From assembly GCA_937901445.1 (NCBI GenBank), contig CALDHY010000033.1:1-37620 (forward strand): 37,620 nucleotides of DNA, in the 5' to 3' direction. Below the pieces are notes generated by a model. The model did not search any database, was not told the origin of the DNA, and saw only the letters and a program-made list of their open reading frames with translations. This DNA comes from an uncultured Selenomonadales bacterium (lineage in GTDB: Bacteria; Bacillota; Negativicutes; Selenomonadales; Selenomonadaceae). Every line of letters starts with the position of its first letter. The stretch's first letter is position 1. Both the position numbers and the translations under genes were made by a program. This document shows, in pieces, positions 16,629 to 24,192 of this stretch.

Positions 16629-17363
16629 TTATTGGGCGCGTGCTTCATCAGCCGCCTCTGACATTCTTTCAAAAGTATCAGCAACGCCTCTTTTGTCTGC
16701 TGAAAAATTCATTGCGCGTCTTGCAGGTATGCCAATTTGCGCCGCTTCAGAAACTGAATCCATATTTGCGCCCATAAAAATATAGTTCCAATGATATTTG
16801 TTTGTAGTTTCTTCAATCAGCGATTTAACGGTTGCCTTGCTGTATTCGTGGCTTGCGTTTTCAAGTCCGTCCGTCATAATCATTACAAGAACGCGGCGTT
16901 TTTCGGGGCAAATATTTTCTTTTTCAAATCTGCCGAGCGTGCCTGTAATTGTCATTCCGAGCGCGTCAAGTAAAGCCGTCGTGCCGCGTGCATAATATGT
17001 TTCAGACGTTAAATCTTCAATTTCTTGCAAATTTACGGCTTCGGCGATTAATTCATATTCGTTATCAAATAAAACGGTTGTAACTTCAGCCGCGCTAGGA
17101 TTTTCCTTTTGTTTCGCCAAAAAAGAATTGTAGCCGCCAATAGTATCTTCAGCCAAACTTTCCATTGAGCCGGAGCGGTCGAGTATACAAATAATTTGTA
17201 CGGGCTCGGCGGCAGTTTGTTCACAATCAGCTTTATGTTCGTGTTTTGGAAGTACATTTTTAGTTTCAGTTTGAACGGGCGGCTCGCTCGGTATGGAGCG
17301 CGTTTCGGCACTTCCTGCGATAAAAATAAAAACTGCCGCTACAATAACTAACATTCTCAACAT
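16629..17363 (-). CDS. exported von Willebrand factor A-domain protein
   Basis: A 244-aa protein with an N-terminal signal or anchor (residues 4-18), a short Pro/Glu-rich spacer, then a vWA domain from about residue 55. The metal-ion-dependent adhesion site is complete: DRSGS (62-66), the Thr in GTTAL and the Asp in MTDG. vWA domains bind protein partners through a metal ion. The domain resembles the small stand-alone vWA proteins seen in many bacteria; no Mg-chelatase or MoxR partner is present. It sits 18 bases after the ABC ATPase gene and 15 before the glycosyltransferase. Partner unknown. Confidence 0.88.
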   Translation of the reverse strand: MLRMLVIVAAVFIFIAGSAETRSIPSEPPVQTETKNVLPKHEHKADCEQTAAEPVQIICILDRSGSMESLAEDTIGGYNSFLAKQKENPSAAEVTTVLFDNEYELIAEAVNLQEIEDLTSETYYARGTTALLDALGMTITGTLGRFEKENICPEKRRVLVMIMTDGLENASHEYSKATVKSLIEETTNKYHWNYIFMGANMDSVSEAAQIGIPARRAMNFSADKRGVADTFERMSEAADEARAQ

Positions 17364-17381
17364 TTGAATCAGCCTGCCTTT

Positions 17382-18491
17382 CTAGAGTTTGAAATTTATG
17401 AAATTAACGCCGTCTTTATAAACATGCGAAATTTCCCGCGTCAAATTTTTTAAAATCATTACGCCGAGTTCGTCTTCAAAATTTTCGTCTGAAATATTTT
17501 CAAAGGGATTGTAATTTTTGCCCGCGCATGTAATTTTAAATTCAGAAATTTTGTTTGCCTCCGAATAAATTATATCAATGACTACAGAAATTTTATCGTT
17601 GTTATTGTAAGCGTTATTTAACATTTCGTAAATAATTTCTTCGCAGCAAAGTTGCAGGCGGTAAATATATTTTGGCTTAAGCCCGTACTTTTCGGCGAAC
17701 AGTAAAATTTTATTTTGCATTTCCGGCAAGTCAAAATTTTTTTCGTAAATTTCATAGTGGAAATATTTTTGGCGTTGAATGAAGGCAACAGTTTTTTCAC
17801 GCTTGGGATTGTCAAAAATTTCTTCAGGCGTGCCTTGCTCATAAATTCCGCCGTCAGCAAAAAATAAAATCTTCGTGGCAACTTCCCGCGCAAAATTCAT
17901 TTCGTGAGTAACGATTATCATTGTTAAATTTCTTTTGGCAAGCATACGAATAACCGCCAAAACTTCACCGACCATTGTAGGGTCCAGCGCACTTGTCGGC
18001 TCATCAAACAAAATTACTTTTGGATTCATCATTAAACTTCGACAAATTGCAATTCGCTGTTGTTGACCGCCTGATAAAACTGCAGGGTACGAATCAGCCT
18101 TTGCGGCAAGTCCAACCTGCGCGAGGAGTTCCATTGCGTTTTTTTCGGCAACTTCACGCGGCATCTTTAACAATGTCATTGGCGCAATACAAAGATTTTC
18201 CAAAACGTTCATATGTTGAAACAGGTTAAATTTTTGGTAGACCATTCCCATTGATTGGCGGATTTTATCAAGGTTGCAATTCGGCGCGGTTATTTCTTGC
18301 CCGTCGATAAAAATTTTGCCCGCGTCAGGAATTTCCAAAAGTTCAATGCAACGCAAGAAAACACTTTTACCGCAACCGGAACCGCCAATTATTACAATCC
18401 TTTCGCCTTCTTCGACAGAAAAATTAACGTCGCGCAGTACTTCCAATTCGCCAAAACTTTTTTTCAAGCCGTGAATTTCAATTACGCTCAT
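17382..18491 (-). CDS. polar amino-acid ABC transporter ATPase fused to a GHKL-type ATPase domain
   Basis: Residues 1-245 are a complete GlnQ/HisP-type transporter ATPase: Walker A GGSGCGKS (36-43), signature LSGGQQQR (139-146), Walker B ILFDEP (160-165) and switch His in VTHEMN. Members of this family are normally about 240 aa. Here a further 120 residues (250-369) resemble an RsbW/SpoIIAB-like histidine-kinase-type ATPase domain, with a helix CCEEIIYEMLNNA (282-294) in the position of the N box and a C-terminal GVMILKNLTREI segment. The glycine-rich G1 motif is poor (ITCAGKNYNPFE), so ATP binding by this domain is uncertain. The start overlaps the permease stop codon by four bases. The MATE exporter at 34811 has the same kind of tail. 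Confidence 0.88.
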   Translation of the reverse strand: MSVIEIHGLKKSFGELEVLRDVNFSVEEGERIVIIGGSGCGKSVFLRCIELLEIPDAGKIFIDGQEITAPNCNLDKIRQSMGMVYQKFNLFQHMNVLENLCIAPMTLLKMPREVAEKNAMELLAQVGLAAKADSYPAVLSGGQQQRIAICRSLMMNPKVILFDEPTSALDPTMVGEVLAVIRMLAKRNLTMIIVTHEMNFAREVATKILFFADGGIYEQGTPEEIFDNPKREKTVAFIQRQKYFHYEIYEKNFDLPEMQNKILLFAEKYGLKPKYIYRLQLCCEEIIYEMLNNAYNNNDKISVVIDIIYSEANKISEFKITCAGKNYNPFENISDENFEDELGVMILKNLTREISHVYKDGVNFINFKL

Positions 18492-19138
18492 TTTGTTTCG
18501 CCTTCAGTCAATTTGAAAATTCCCTGTACAACGTACGACAACGCCAAATAAATTACCATTCCGCCAATTATCGTTATCATTGGTTGCATTGTGCGGGCGG
18601 CGATATTGTTTATTACGCGGGTTAAATCCGTGATTGTGACGTAGCCGACAACGCTTGTCCACTGAATCAAATTTATAATCGTCGATTGATAAACCGGCTT
18701 TGCGATTTTAAAAATTTGCGGCAAAACTACAATTTTGAATGTTTGAAACTTTGAAAAGCCTAAAGTCCGCGCCGCCTCAACTTGCCCAGTGTCAATCGCC
18801 ATTAACGCCGCGCGCAAAAGTTCAGCAACGTGCGCTGCCGTATGCAACGAAAAAGTTATAACCGCAACCGCTATTGGCGAAAAGCCGCTCCTTGCAAAGA
18901 CGCCGTAAAATAAAAGCATCAGCAACATTAAAACCGGCGAGCCGCGCACTATTGCAACGTAAACCTGCGCGAAAATTTTTAGCGGCTTAATTTTTCCGAC
19001 TCTGAAAAAACATATCAACGCGCCCAAAATCGTACCAAAAATAAGCGATAACGCCGAAATTTGCACCGTCGCCCAAATTCCGTTTAAAATTGTCTGCCAC
19101 GCGCCATTTGCTATAAAAATTTTGTAAATCAAGTCCAT
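18488..19138 (-). CDS. polar amino-acid ABC transporter permease
   Basis: A 216-aa integral membrane protein of the HisM/GlnP type, with about five transmembrane segments and the EAA loop ELLRAALMAIDTGQVEAARTLG that contacts the ATPase. It forms the channel for an amino acid or similar polar solute. It is coupled on both sides: one base after the binding-protein stop codon and a four-base overlap with the ATPase start. The substrate is not identifiable. Confidence 0.93.
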   Translation of the reverse strand: MDLIYKIFIANGAWQTILNGIWATVQISALSLIFGTILGALICFFRVGKIKPLKIFAQVYVAIVRGSPVLMLLMLLFYGVFARSGFSPIAVAVITFSLHTAAHVAELLRAALMAIDTGQVEAARTLGFSKFQTFKIVVLPQIFKIAKPVYQSTIINLIQWTSVVGYVTITDLTRVINNIAARTMQPMITIIGGMVIYLALSYVVQGIFKLTEGETK

Positions 19139-19139
19139 T

Positions 19140-19982
19140 TTATTTTGTCAAGCCAATGTGAACGATACGCCCTCTGTAATAGGGGGAAGTCAATTCAACG
19201 CCGTCGGGTTTATCTGCATTTGCGGGGATAATTTCGCTAACGGGAACAATCGCCCAAAAAACAATATCAGCTTGCCCTGAAGTCAAAGCCGCCGCACGCG
19301 CCGCCGTGTCAATTTGAATGATATTAATATTTTTATGTAAGCGTCTTCCGAGTTCAGCCAAAATTGCCGTGTTAAAACCTGCAGGCGAGCCGTCCGGCAA
19401 AATTAAATCAAGCGAAGGCAAATCGCCGGTAATTGCAACTGTAATATTTTCTGCGCCTTCAAAATTGGTAAATGCAACGGCGGGCGGATTCGTTCCGGGC
19501 GGTAAATCTGTAATGTAAGTTTGTATAAGATTTTCAAGCGTGCCGTCGTCGCGCATTTCGATAATTGCGTTGTCAGCCGCCTGTTGCAATTCGGCGTTGT
19601 TTGCGCTAAGTGCAAGGCAGAAAGCGTCAATAAATTCCATTGTGTGACCTTCAAGAATTTCAATTTTCGGGTTGCGTGCAATAAGATAATCTGCAACAGG
19701 TTTGTAAGTGCTGATTTCGTCAATTTGCCCGCTTTCCAACGCCATTTGCATTGAGTTTAAATTTGTAAAAAATGTAACTTCGTGATTATGCATATCAAGA
19801 GCAAAAGTATCAGCCATTTTTTTCATAAAGCCGTTAAATTCTTGTTCGCTTGCGTTGAGTTGTTGCAACATACCGAGTTTTATTACGCCATCAGATTTTT
19901 TTTCTTCTTCGCCGCAACCGGTAAAAATCGCCGCCGCCAAAATTCCTGTAAAAATTAAAGCAAAAAATTTTTTCAATTTCAT
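19140..19982 (-). CDS. ABC transporter solute-binding lipoprotein with an unusual domain arrangement
   Basis: A 280-aa lipoprotein: signal peptide with lipobox FTGC (Cys at about residue 22), so anchored to the membrane facing the periplasm. It belongs to the family-3 (amino acid) binding proteins, but the order is odd. Residues 30-160 read like a compressed binding domain ending in the usual C-terminal helix (NAIIEMRDDGTLENLIQTY). Residues 175-280 then read like the start of a second binding domain (VAITGDLPSLDLILPDGSPAGFN, then ALTSGQADIVF). The start ATG is at 19982 with AAAGGGG 8 bases upstream; an earlier TTG frame start lies before that. First gene of the transporter operon, with an extended -10 promoter upstream. 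Confidence 0.85.
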   Translation of the reverse strand: MKLKKFFALIFTGILAAAIFTGCGEEEKKSDGVIKLGMLQQLNASEQEFNGFMKKMADTFALDMHNHEVTFFTNLNSMQMALESGQIDEISTYKPVADYLIARNPKIEILEGHTMEFIDAFCLALSANNAELQQAADNAIIEMRDDGTLENLIQTYITDLPPGTNPPAVAFTNFEGAENITVAITGDLPSLDLILPDGSPAGFNTAILAELGRRLHKNINIIQIDTAARAAALTSGQADIVFWAIVPVSEIIPANADKPDGVELTSPYYRGRIVHIGLTK

Positions 19983-20010
19983 TTGTTCAGCCCCTTTCAA
20001 ATTTTGGGCA

Positions 20011-20019
20011 ATTATAGCA
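20011..20019 (-). promoter_or_regulatory. extended -10 promoter for the ABC transporter operon
   Basis: On the minus strand TGC directly precedes TATAAT (20011-20016), an extended -10 element about 30 bases before the start codon. The -35 region is weak, which is compatible with an extended -10 promoter. Confidence 0.6.
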
Positions 20020-20041
20020 TAAAGTTTTCAATCTTAAAATA

Positions 20042-20066
20042 AAAAAATGCCCCCGAATTTGGAGGC
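20042..20066 (-). terminator. terminator of the DUF362-flavodoxin operon
   Basis: On the minus strand GCCTCC (20061-20066) pairs with GGGGGC (20049-20054, one U-G), loop AAATTC, followed by ATTTTTTTATTTT. It lies ten bases after the DUF4298 stop codon. Confidence 0.85.
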
Positions 20067-20075
20067 GATAAATTT

Positions 20076-20378
20076 TTAACCTTTGCGCAAAATATCTGCA
20101 AAAATTTCCAGAATTTTAATTTGAAGTTCACGGTTTTTAGTAAGTAAATCGTGAACGCCGTCTTGAGACAAAACGCCGCGCTTTAAATCTTTTGGGATAT
20201 CGCCGGCTTCATCTGATTCATAGTCTTTGAGCCAATCGCCGCCGTAATAATTCATCAGTTCAAAATATTTTTCTTGAACAGCGGCGTAATTTTCAAGAGC
20301 GGCAGATAAATTATCAACTGCCGCCGTTGTTTCTTCAAAGATTTTTTCAAAGTGTTCAATGCGTTCAATCTGATTCAT
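20076..20378 (-). CDS. DUF4298 family protein
   Basis: A 100-aa soluble helical protein matching the DUF4298 pattern as I remember it: an N-terminal coiled helix (RIEHFEKIFEETTAAVDNLSAALENY), then YYGGDWLKDYESDEAG, then KRGVLSQDGVHDLL. The function of the family is not known to me. I chose the ATG at 20378 after GGTGG; a GTG at 20390 overlaps the Shine-Dalgarno. It overlaps the end of the GNAT gene by 14 bases, so it is coupled to it. Confidence 0.8.
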   Translation of the reverse strand: MNQIERIEHFEKIFEETTAAVDNLSAALENYAAVQEKYFELMNYYGGDWLKDYESDEAGDIPKDLKRGVLSQDGVHDLLTKNRELQIKILEIFADILRKG

Positions 20379-20901
20379 TTTTACCACCAATAATTTTTTC
20401 CATCCAGACCATACTGTAGCGGCGGTTAAATTTGTAGCCGCAATTTGTGAACTTGCCGCAAATTTTAAATCCCATATGGTCGTGAAACTTAACGCTGTTT
20501 AACGTCAAATATTCGTCTTCAATTTCAGGATAACCAACACAAGCGTACAAATTCGTTATACCTTGCTCGCGCAGATTTTTTTCAAGTTGACGGTAAAGCG
20601 CGCCGCCTATTCCAAGTTTTTTAAAATTTTTGTCAAGGTAAATGGTAAGCTCCACCGAAAATTTGTAAGCCTCGCGTTCAATGAAATATCCTGCATAAGC
20701 GTAACCTACAATTTCGCCGCCAATTTCTGCCACAAGATAAGGAAAATGTTTTTGAGTGCGCGCCATTCGTGTTTGAAATTTTTCAAGGCTTGGCGTTTCA
20801 TATTCAAAACTAATCGCCGTTTCTTCGACGTAGTAGGAATAAATTTCTACAAGGCGCGGCGCATCGTCAAGCGTTGCATTTCGGATTAAAATATTTTTCA
20901 T
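20365..20901 (-). CDS. GNAT family N-acetyltransferase, phosphinothricin-acetyltransferase-like
   Basis: A 178-aa GNAT enzyme. Motifs of the Pat/Bar/MnaT branch are visible: IRNATLDDAPRLVEIYSYYVEETAISFE near the N-terminus, the acetyl-CoA-binding loop KKLGIGGALYRQLE, and NSVKFHDHMGF. Relatives acetylate the amino group of methionine derivatives or phosphinothricin. The actual substrate is unknown. The ATG shares its A with the TGA of the preceding flavodoxin gene (TGATG), so translation is coupled. Confidence 0.87.
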   Translation of the reverse strand: MKNILIRNATLDDAPRLVEIYSYYVEETAISFEYETPSLEKFQTRMARTQKHFPYLVAEIGGEIVGYAYAGYFIEREAYKFSVELTIYLDKNFKKLGIGGALYRQLEKNLREQGITNLYACVGYPEIEDEYLTLNSVKFHDHMGFKICGKFTNCGYKFNRRYSMVWMEKIIGGKNESD

Positions 20902-21584
20902 CAGTAACCGAGCCCCGCTAACCACGCATTAACTTTTTCACGGACGGCGTCGGGATTTTCTTGACATTCTTTGCCTTTAATTCCAAGTCCTTCACGAATG
21001 GTGGAGCCTTTTGCAATTTCGGGGATTGTATTTTCTTTGTTCGTCATATATTCGCCGGCTGAAGTGCAGAAAGGTATAATTGTTTTGCCGTTGAAGTCTT
21101 GATTTTCAAGGAAAGTATAAATCAACATAGGCGGCGCGGACCACCAAATAGGATAGCCCAAAAAGATTGTATCGTAGTCTTGCAAGTTTGTAACATAGCC
21201 GGTAATTTCAGGGCGGGCGTTTGCCTCCAATTCAGCTTTAGCAACTTCAGTACATTCTCTGTAATCTGCGGGATAATCTTTTACAGGTGTAATTTCAAAT
21301 AAATCTGCGCCGGTTTTATCAGCTATCATTTGCGCCATTATTTTTGTATTTCCTTTTTCAATTACGCCAACTTCGTAATTATCCCCTGCGCGAGAGAAAA
21401 ACGCTACAAGAATTTTGCCGTTATTGGCGGCGGGAGGATTTTCGCCGGTTACAGGATTTTCAGCAGGAGTTTCTGTAGTTTCAGCCGGTTGTTCTGCATT
21501 TTCTGCAGGTTGCGGAGTTTTGCCGCACGCCGTAAATAAAACAACCATCATCAAAGACAACGCCATTACCAAAAATTTTTTCAA
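20901..21584 (-). CDS. flavodoxin-family lipoprotein
   Basis: A 227-aa protein with a lipoprotein signal (LFTAC, Cys near residue 20), a Pro/Glu/Thr-rich linker (25-55), then a flavodoxin-like domain: ILVAFFSRAGDNY (phosphate-binding region), FLGYPIWWSAPPMLIYTFLE (FMN loop) and IIPFCTSAG. It should bind FMN outside the cytoplasmic membrane, which is unusual for a flavodoxin and suggests periplasmic electron transfer or a reductase role. TTG start with AGAGGTG 7 bases upstream. It is a paralogue of the next gene upstream (21604). Confidence 0.88.
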   Translation of the reverse strand: MKKFLVMALSLMMVVLFTACGKTPQPAENAEQPAETTETPAENPVTGENPPAANNGKILVAFFSRAGDNYEVGVIEKGNTKIMAQMIADKTGADLFEITPVKDYPADYRECTEVAKAELEANARPEITGYVTNLQDYDTIFLGYPIWWSAPPMLIYTFLENQDFNGKTIIPFCTSAGEYMTNKENTIPEIAKGSTIREGLGIKGKECQENPDAVREKVNAWLAGLGY

Positions 21585-21603
21585 TTAAAACACCTCTAAA
21601 AAT

Positions 21604-22203
21604 TTATTTCAAAATCTCAAGTTTGTCTAACCATTTGTCAACTTGGGATTCAGTTTCAGAATAATTATTTTGGGCGGTTGCGCCACGAATAGCGAAGCCC
21701 TGCAAAATTTTTGAATTGGGGCAAGCTAAAGTAAAACGTTGGTCTACGCCTGAAAGTCCGCTGCCGCCGTGTGTTACGAACGGGATAATTTTTTTGCCGG
21801 AAAAATCGTAACTTTCAAGGAAAGTATAAATCGCCATTGGCGCGTCGCCGTACCAAATGGGACTGCCAATAAAAACAGTATCATAATCATCAAAATTATT
21901 TACGCGCGTTGCAAGTTCGGGGCGTGCGTTTTGTGCTTTTTCACGGCTTGCAATTTTTGTACATTCATCATAACTGTTGGGATAAGTTTTGACGGTTTTA
22001 ATTTCAAATAAATCTGCGCCGGTTTTCTGCGCGATAATTTCGGCAACAATGGCGGTGTTTCCTTTCTTGATATTTCCAACGCCGTATTCTTCACCGACTC
22101 TTGAAAAGTATGCAACTAAAATTTTCCCCTGCGCCGAAACTGAACTTTGCCCAAATGTAAAAATCATTCCGACAAGTACCAACAACGCCAAAAATTTTTT
22201 CAT
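21604..22203 (-). CDS. exported flavodoxin-family protein
   Basis: A 199-aa paralogue of the neighbouring lipoprotein, with a cleavable signal peptide (KKFLALLVLVGMIFTFGQSSVSAQ). The flavodoxin-like domain has ILVAYFSRVGEEYGVG, FIGSPIWYGDAPMAIYTFLE and IIPFVTHGGSG. Predicted periplasmic FMN protein. The ATG at 22203 is chosen because AGGGAG ends nine bases before it; a TTG nine bases earlier touches the Shine-Dalgarno. It lies directly after the DUF362 gene. Confidence 0.88.
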   Translation of the reverse strand: MKKFLALLVLVGMIFTFGQSSVSAQGKILVAYFSRVGEEYGVGNIKKGNTAIVAEIIAQKTGADLFEIKTVKTYPNSYDECTKIASREKAQNARPELATRVNNFDDYDTVFIGSPIWYGDAPMAIYTFLESYDFSGKKIIPFVTHGGSGLSGVDQRFTLACPNSKILQGFAIRGATAQNNYSETESQVDKWLDKLEILK

Positions 22204-22216
22204 AAGTTTCAACTCC

Positions 22217-23206
22217 CTAATCGATAGAAATTAAATCGTATTGGTTATTGCCCATTCCCAATTCTTTCATTGCGGAAAGTTGACGCAAGCCGGAACGGCT
22301 TTCAATCCTGTTAATTAAATCTTTGCCGTCGGGCGCGGCGTAAACCATATCAACGCACGCTTGATCTATTGCCAAAATATCAGTGCTTGCAACCATTCCA
22401 ATATCAGCGATTGTAGGTTCGGCGGCTGAAGTTCCCGCGCAGTCACAATCTACACTCATTCGGCGCATTACATTCAGAAAAATAATTTTCTTGCCGAAAT
22501 GATCACAAATAGCCTTGCCGCTGTCCGCCATTAATTCCATAAGCGGTTCGCCGGTTATCCAACTGCCGAATTTTGGCAAGCCGTGAACTTGACGTTTGCC
22601 GACTTTGCCGCTTGCACAACCTATCGCAATATTTTTTAAACTGCCGCCGAATCCGCCCATTGCGTGTCCTTTAAAGTGCGTCAAAACTACCAATGAATCA
22701 TAATTCGCCAAGTTTGCGCCGACTGCAACTTCTTTCAAGTGAAAGCCGCCGTTGACAGGAAAATTAACATCGCCGTTTTCGTCGATAATGTCAACAGGGC
22801 AAAAAGTCCAGCCATTAGTTTGCAAAGTTTTTCTGTGGCTTGCAGTGTTGGCGCGCGCGCCGCCGTAAGATGTATTCGCTTCAATGATTGTAGAATTTGG
22901 AATTTGCGCCTGAAATGCTTTAACCATATCACGCGGCAAAATATTTGGACCGTGCGGCTCGCCGGTGTGAAGTTTAATTGCAACTTTGCCGGTTATTTCG
23001 GAATTTATTTTTTGATAAAGTTGAATTAAATGCTCGGCGTCAATTTTTTTTGTGAAATAAACTTTCGCCTTTGAAGTTGCCGCTGCTGCTACATTTTCGC
23101 CGGATTTTTTATCTGTTAAACTTTCGCCGCCCAAATTATATAGTGCAACGCCCGCTGCCGTTATTCCCGCAATTTTTACGAAGTCGCGCCTTGTAATGTT
23201 CGACAT
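22217..23206 (-). CDS. Tat-exported DUF362 family protein
   Basis: A 329-aa protein. The N-terminus has a twin-arginine signal (ITRRDFVKIAG followed by a hydrophobic stretch), so it is exported folded, usually with a cofactor. The body matches the DUF362 family: VAIKLHTGEPHGPNILP, then ANTSYGGARANT, LTHFKGHAMGGFGGSLKNIAIGCASG and a C-terminal region with DCDCAG. Many DUF362 proteins have a C-terminal 4Fe-4S ferredoxin domain; none is seen here. It is the first gene of an operon with two exported flavodoxins, which suggests a shared periplasmic redox job. ATG start after GGAGATG. Confidence 0.88.
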   Translation of the reverse strand: MSNITRRDFVKIAGITAAGVALYNLGGESLTDKKSGENVAAAATSKAKVYFTKKIDAEHLIQLYQKINSEITGKVAIKLHTGEPHGPNILPRDMVKAFQAQIPNSTIIEANTSYGGARANTASHRKTLQTNGWTFCPVDIIDENGDVNFPVNGGFHLKEVAVGANLANYDSLVVLTHFKGHAMGGFGGSLKNIAIGCASGKVGKRQVHGLPKFGSWITGEPLMELMADSGKAICDHFGKKIIFLNVMRRMSVDCDCAGTSAAEPTIADIGMVASTDILAIDQACVDMVYAAPDGKDLINRIESRSGLRQLSAMKELGMGNNQYDLISID

Positions 23207-23230
23207 AATAACATCTCCGAAATTTTTTTT

Positions 23231-23260
23231 ATTATAAATTATTTACAAATTAAAAATCAA
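23231..23260 (-). promoter_or_regulatory. promoter of the DUF362-flavodoxin operon
   Basis: On the minus strand TTGATT (23255-23260), an 18-base spacer and a perfect TATAAT (23231-23236), about 25 bases before the DUF362 start codon. The -35 box abuts the U tract of the upstream terminator. Confidence 0.75.
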
Positions 23261-23261
23261 T

Positions 23262-23287
23262 AAAAAAATCCCGCTTCTGGCAGGATT
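23262..23287 (-). terminator. terminator of the gene at 23314
   Basis: On the minus strand AATCCTGC (23280-23287) pairs with GCGGGATT (23267-23274, one U-G), loop CAGAA, followed by TTTTTATTG. Confidence 0.9.
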
Positions 23288-23313
23288 TAAAGATTTTATT
23301 GCTGATTAAAATT

Positions 23314-24087
23314 TTACTTTTTCTTTTTGTTACTGAAAGCCTTCAACGCGGCACGGCAAACTTCACGCACGGCGTAATAGTTAATGGTGTTTGAAGAAAT
23401 TGTACCAAAAAAGTTTGCGGGCGTCCAAAGACTTAAAACCAATTTACTTCCCCAAAGATAGGTGAACTTTGCAATTTGTTTAATTTCGTCGTCGTAGAAA
23501 ACGTGATTACGTTTTGCGCCTTCCTCTTCAGGGCGTTTGCCACGCAAGAATTTAAAGTTTTCGCCGCAAATAATTATATTCGGGTTGACAAGTTCCAATT
23601 CGCGTTTAATTTCTTCAGCGTCTTCATCAGCGAAACGTTGTAAAAGTTCAAAATCGCTGTTTCTGTTGCCGTCGCTTTTTTTGATATTTACAACGGCGAT
23701 TGAACGAATGAGTTCGTCACGAATTTTAACAACATCGGCTTTAACGTAAGTTGTTGGTGCAACGAATGAATCTTGAACAGCCTTTGTCCAAACTGCAAGC
23801 TTAAACATAAATTTGCTGAACGCGCCTTTTTCGTTCCATTCGGCGGCTAAATCGAATCCGTCGGGGTAATGTTCCATATCGAAACGCCCGCCCGCCTCGT
23901 TCAAAATGAAACAGATTCTGACTTTTTGTTTCTTCCAACTTTCAAGATTTACGATACCATCGCGTACAAATCCGCCGTAGGGTGGCTCATTCTTCATTCC
24001 GTAGGGCTCGGCAGTTGAAATATTTTCTGCGTGTTTTTTAGCCCACTCGTCGAAAAGTTTTTCTAATGCAGGTGTTTGACTTCCCAC
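23314..24087 (-). CDS. soluble protein of unknown function
   Basis: A 257-aa protein without signal or membrane segments. Segments that look conserved are VRICFILNEAGGRFD, IAVVNIKKSDG, LELVNPNIIICGENF and LVLSLWTPANFFG. The pattern of a hydrophobic strand followed by an NP-III-CG strand recalls the uracil-DNA-glycosylase fold, but I do not see its catalytic motifs, so I make no functional call. I chose the GTG at 24087, 8 bases after AAAGGAG; the frame stays open to 24129 but that part overlaps the Shine-Dalgarno. It is followed by a strong terminator. Confidence 0.75.
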   Translation of the reverse strand: MGSQTPALEKLFDEWAKKHAENISTAEPYGMKNEPPYGGFVRDGIVNLESWKKQKVRICFILNEAGGRFDMEHYPDGFDLAAEWNEKGAFSKFMFKLAVWTKAVQDSFVAPTTYVKADVVKIRDELIRSIAVVNIKKSDGNRNSDFELLQRFADEDAEEIKRELELVNPNIIICGENFKFLRGKRPEEEGAKRNHVFYDDEIKQIAKFTYLWGSKLVLSLWTPANFFGTISSNTINYYAVREVCRAALKAFSNKKKK

Positions 24088-24192
24088 AAAAATCACTCCT
24101 TTAATTTGAGTGAAAATATTTTCACACAAAATCTTTGTTACGTCAAGAATACTTTTTAAAAATAAAATCGCAAATAGGGGAATTTTAAATTT

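Noticed and set aside
23314..24087. Uracil-DNA glycosylase assignment
   Set aside because: A strand pattern recalls the fold, but the catalytic motifs are not visible.
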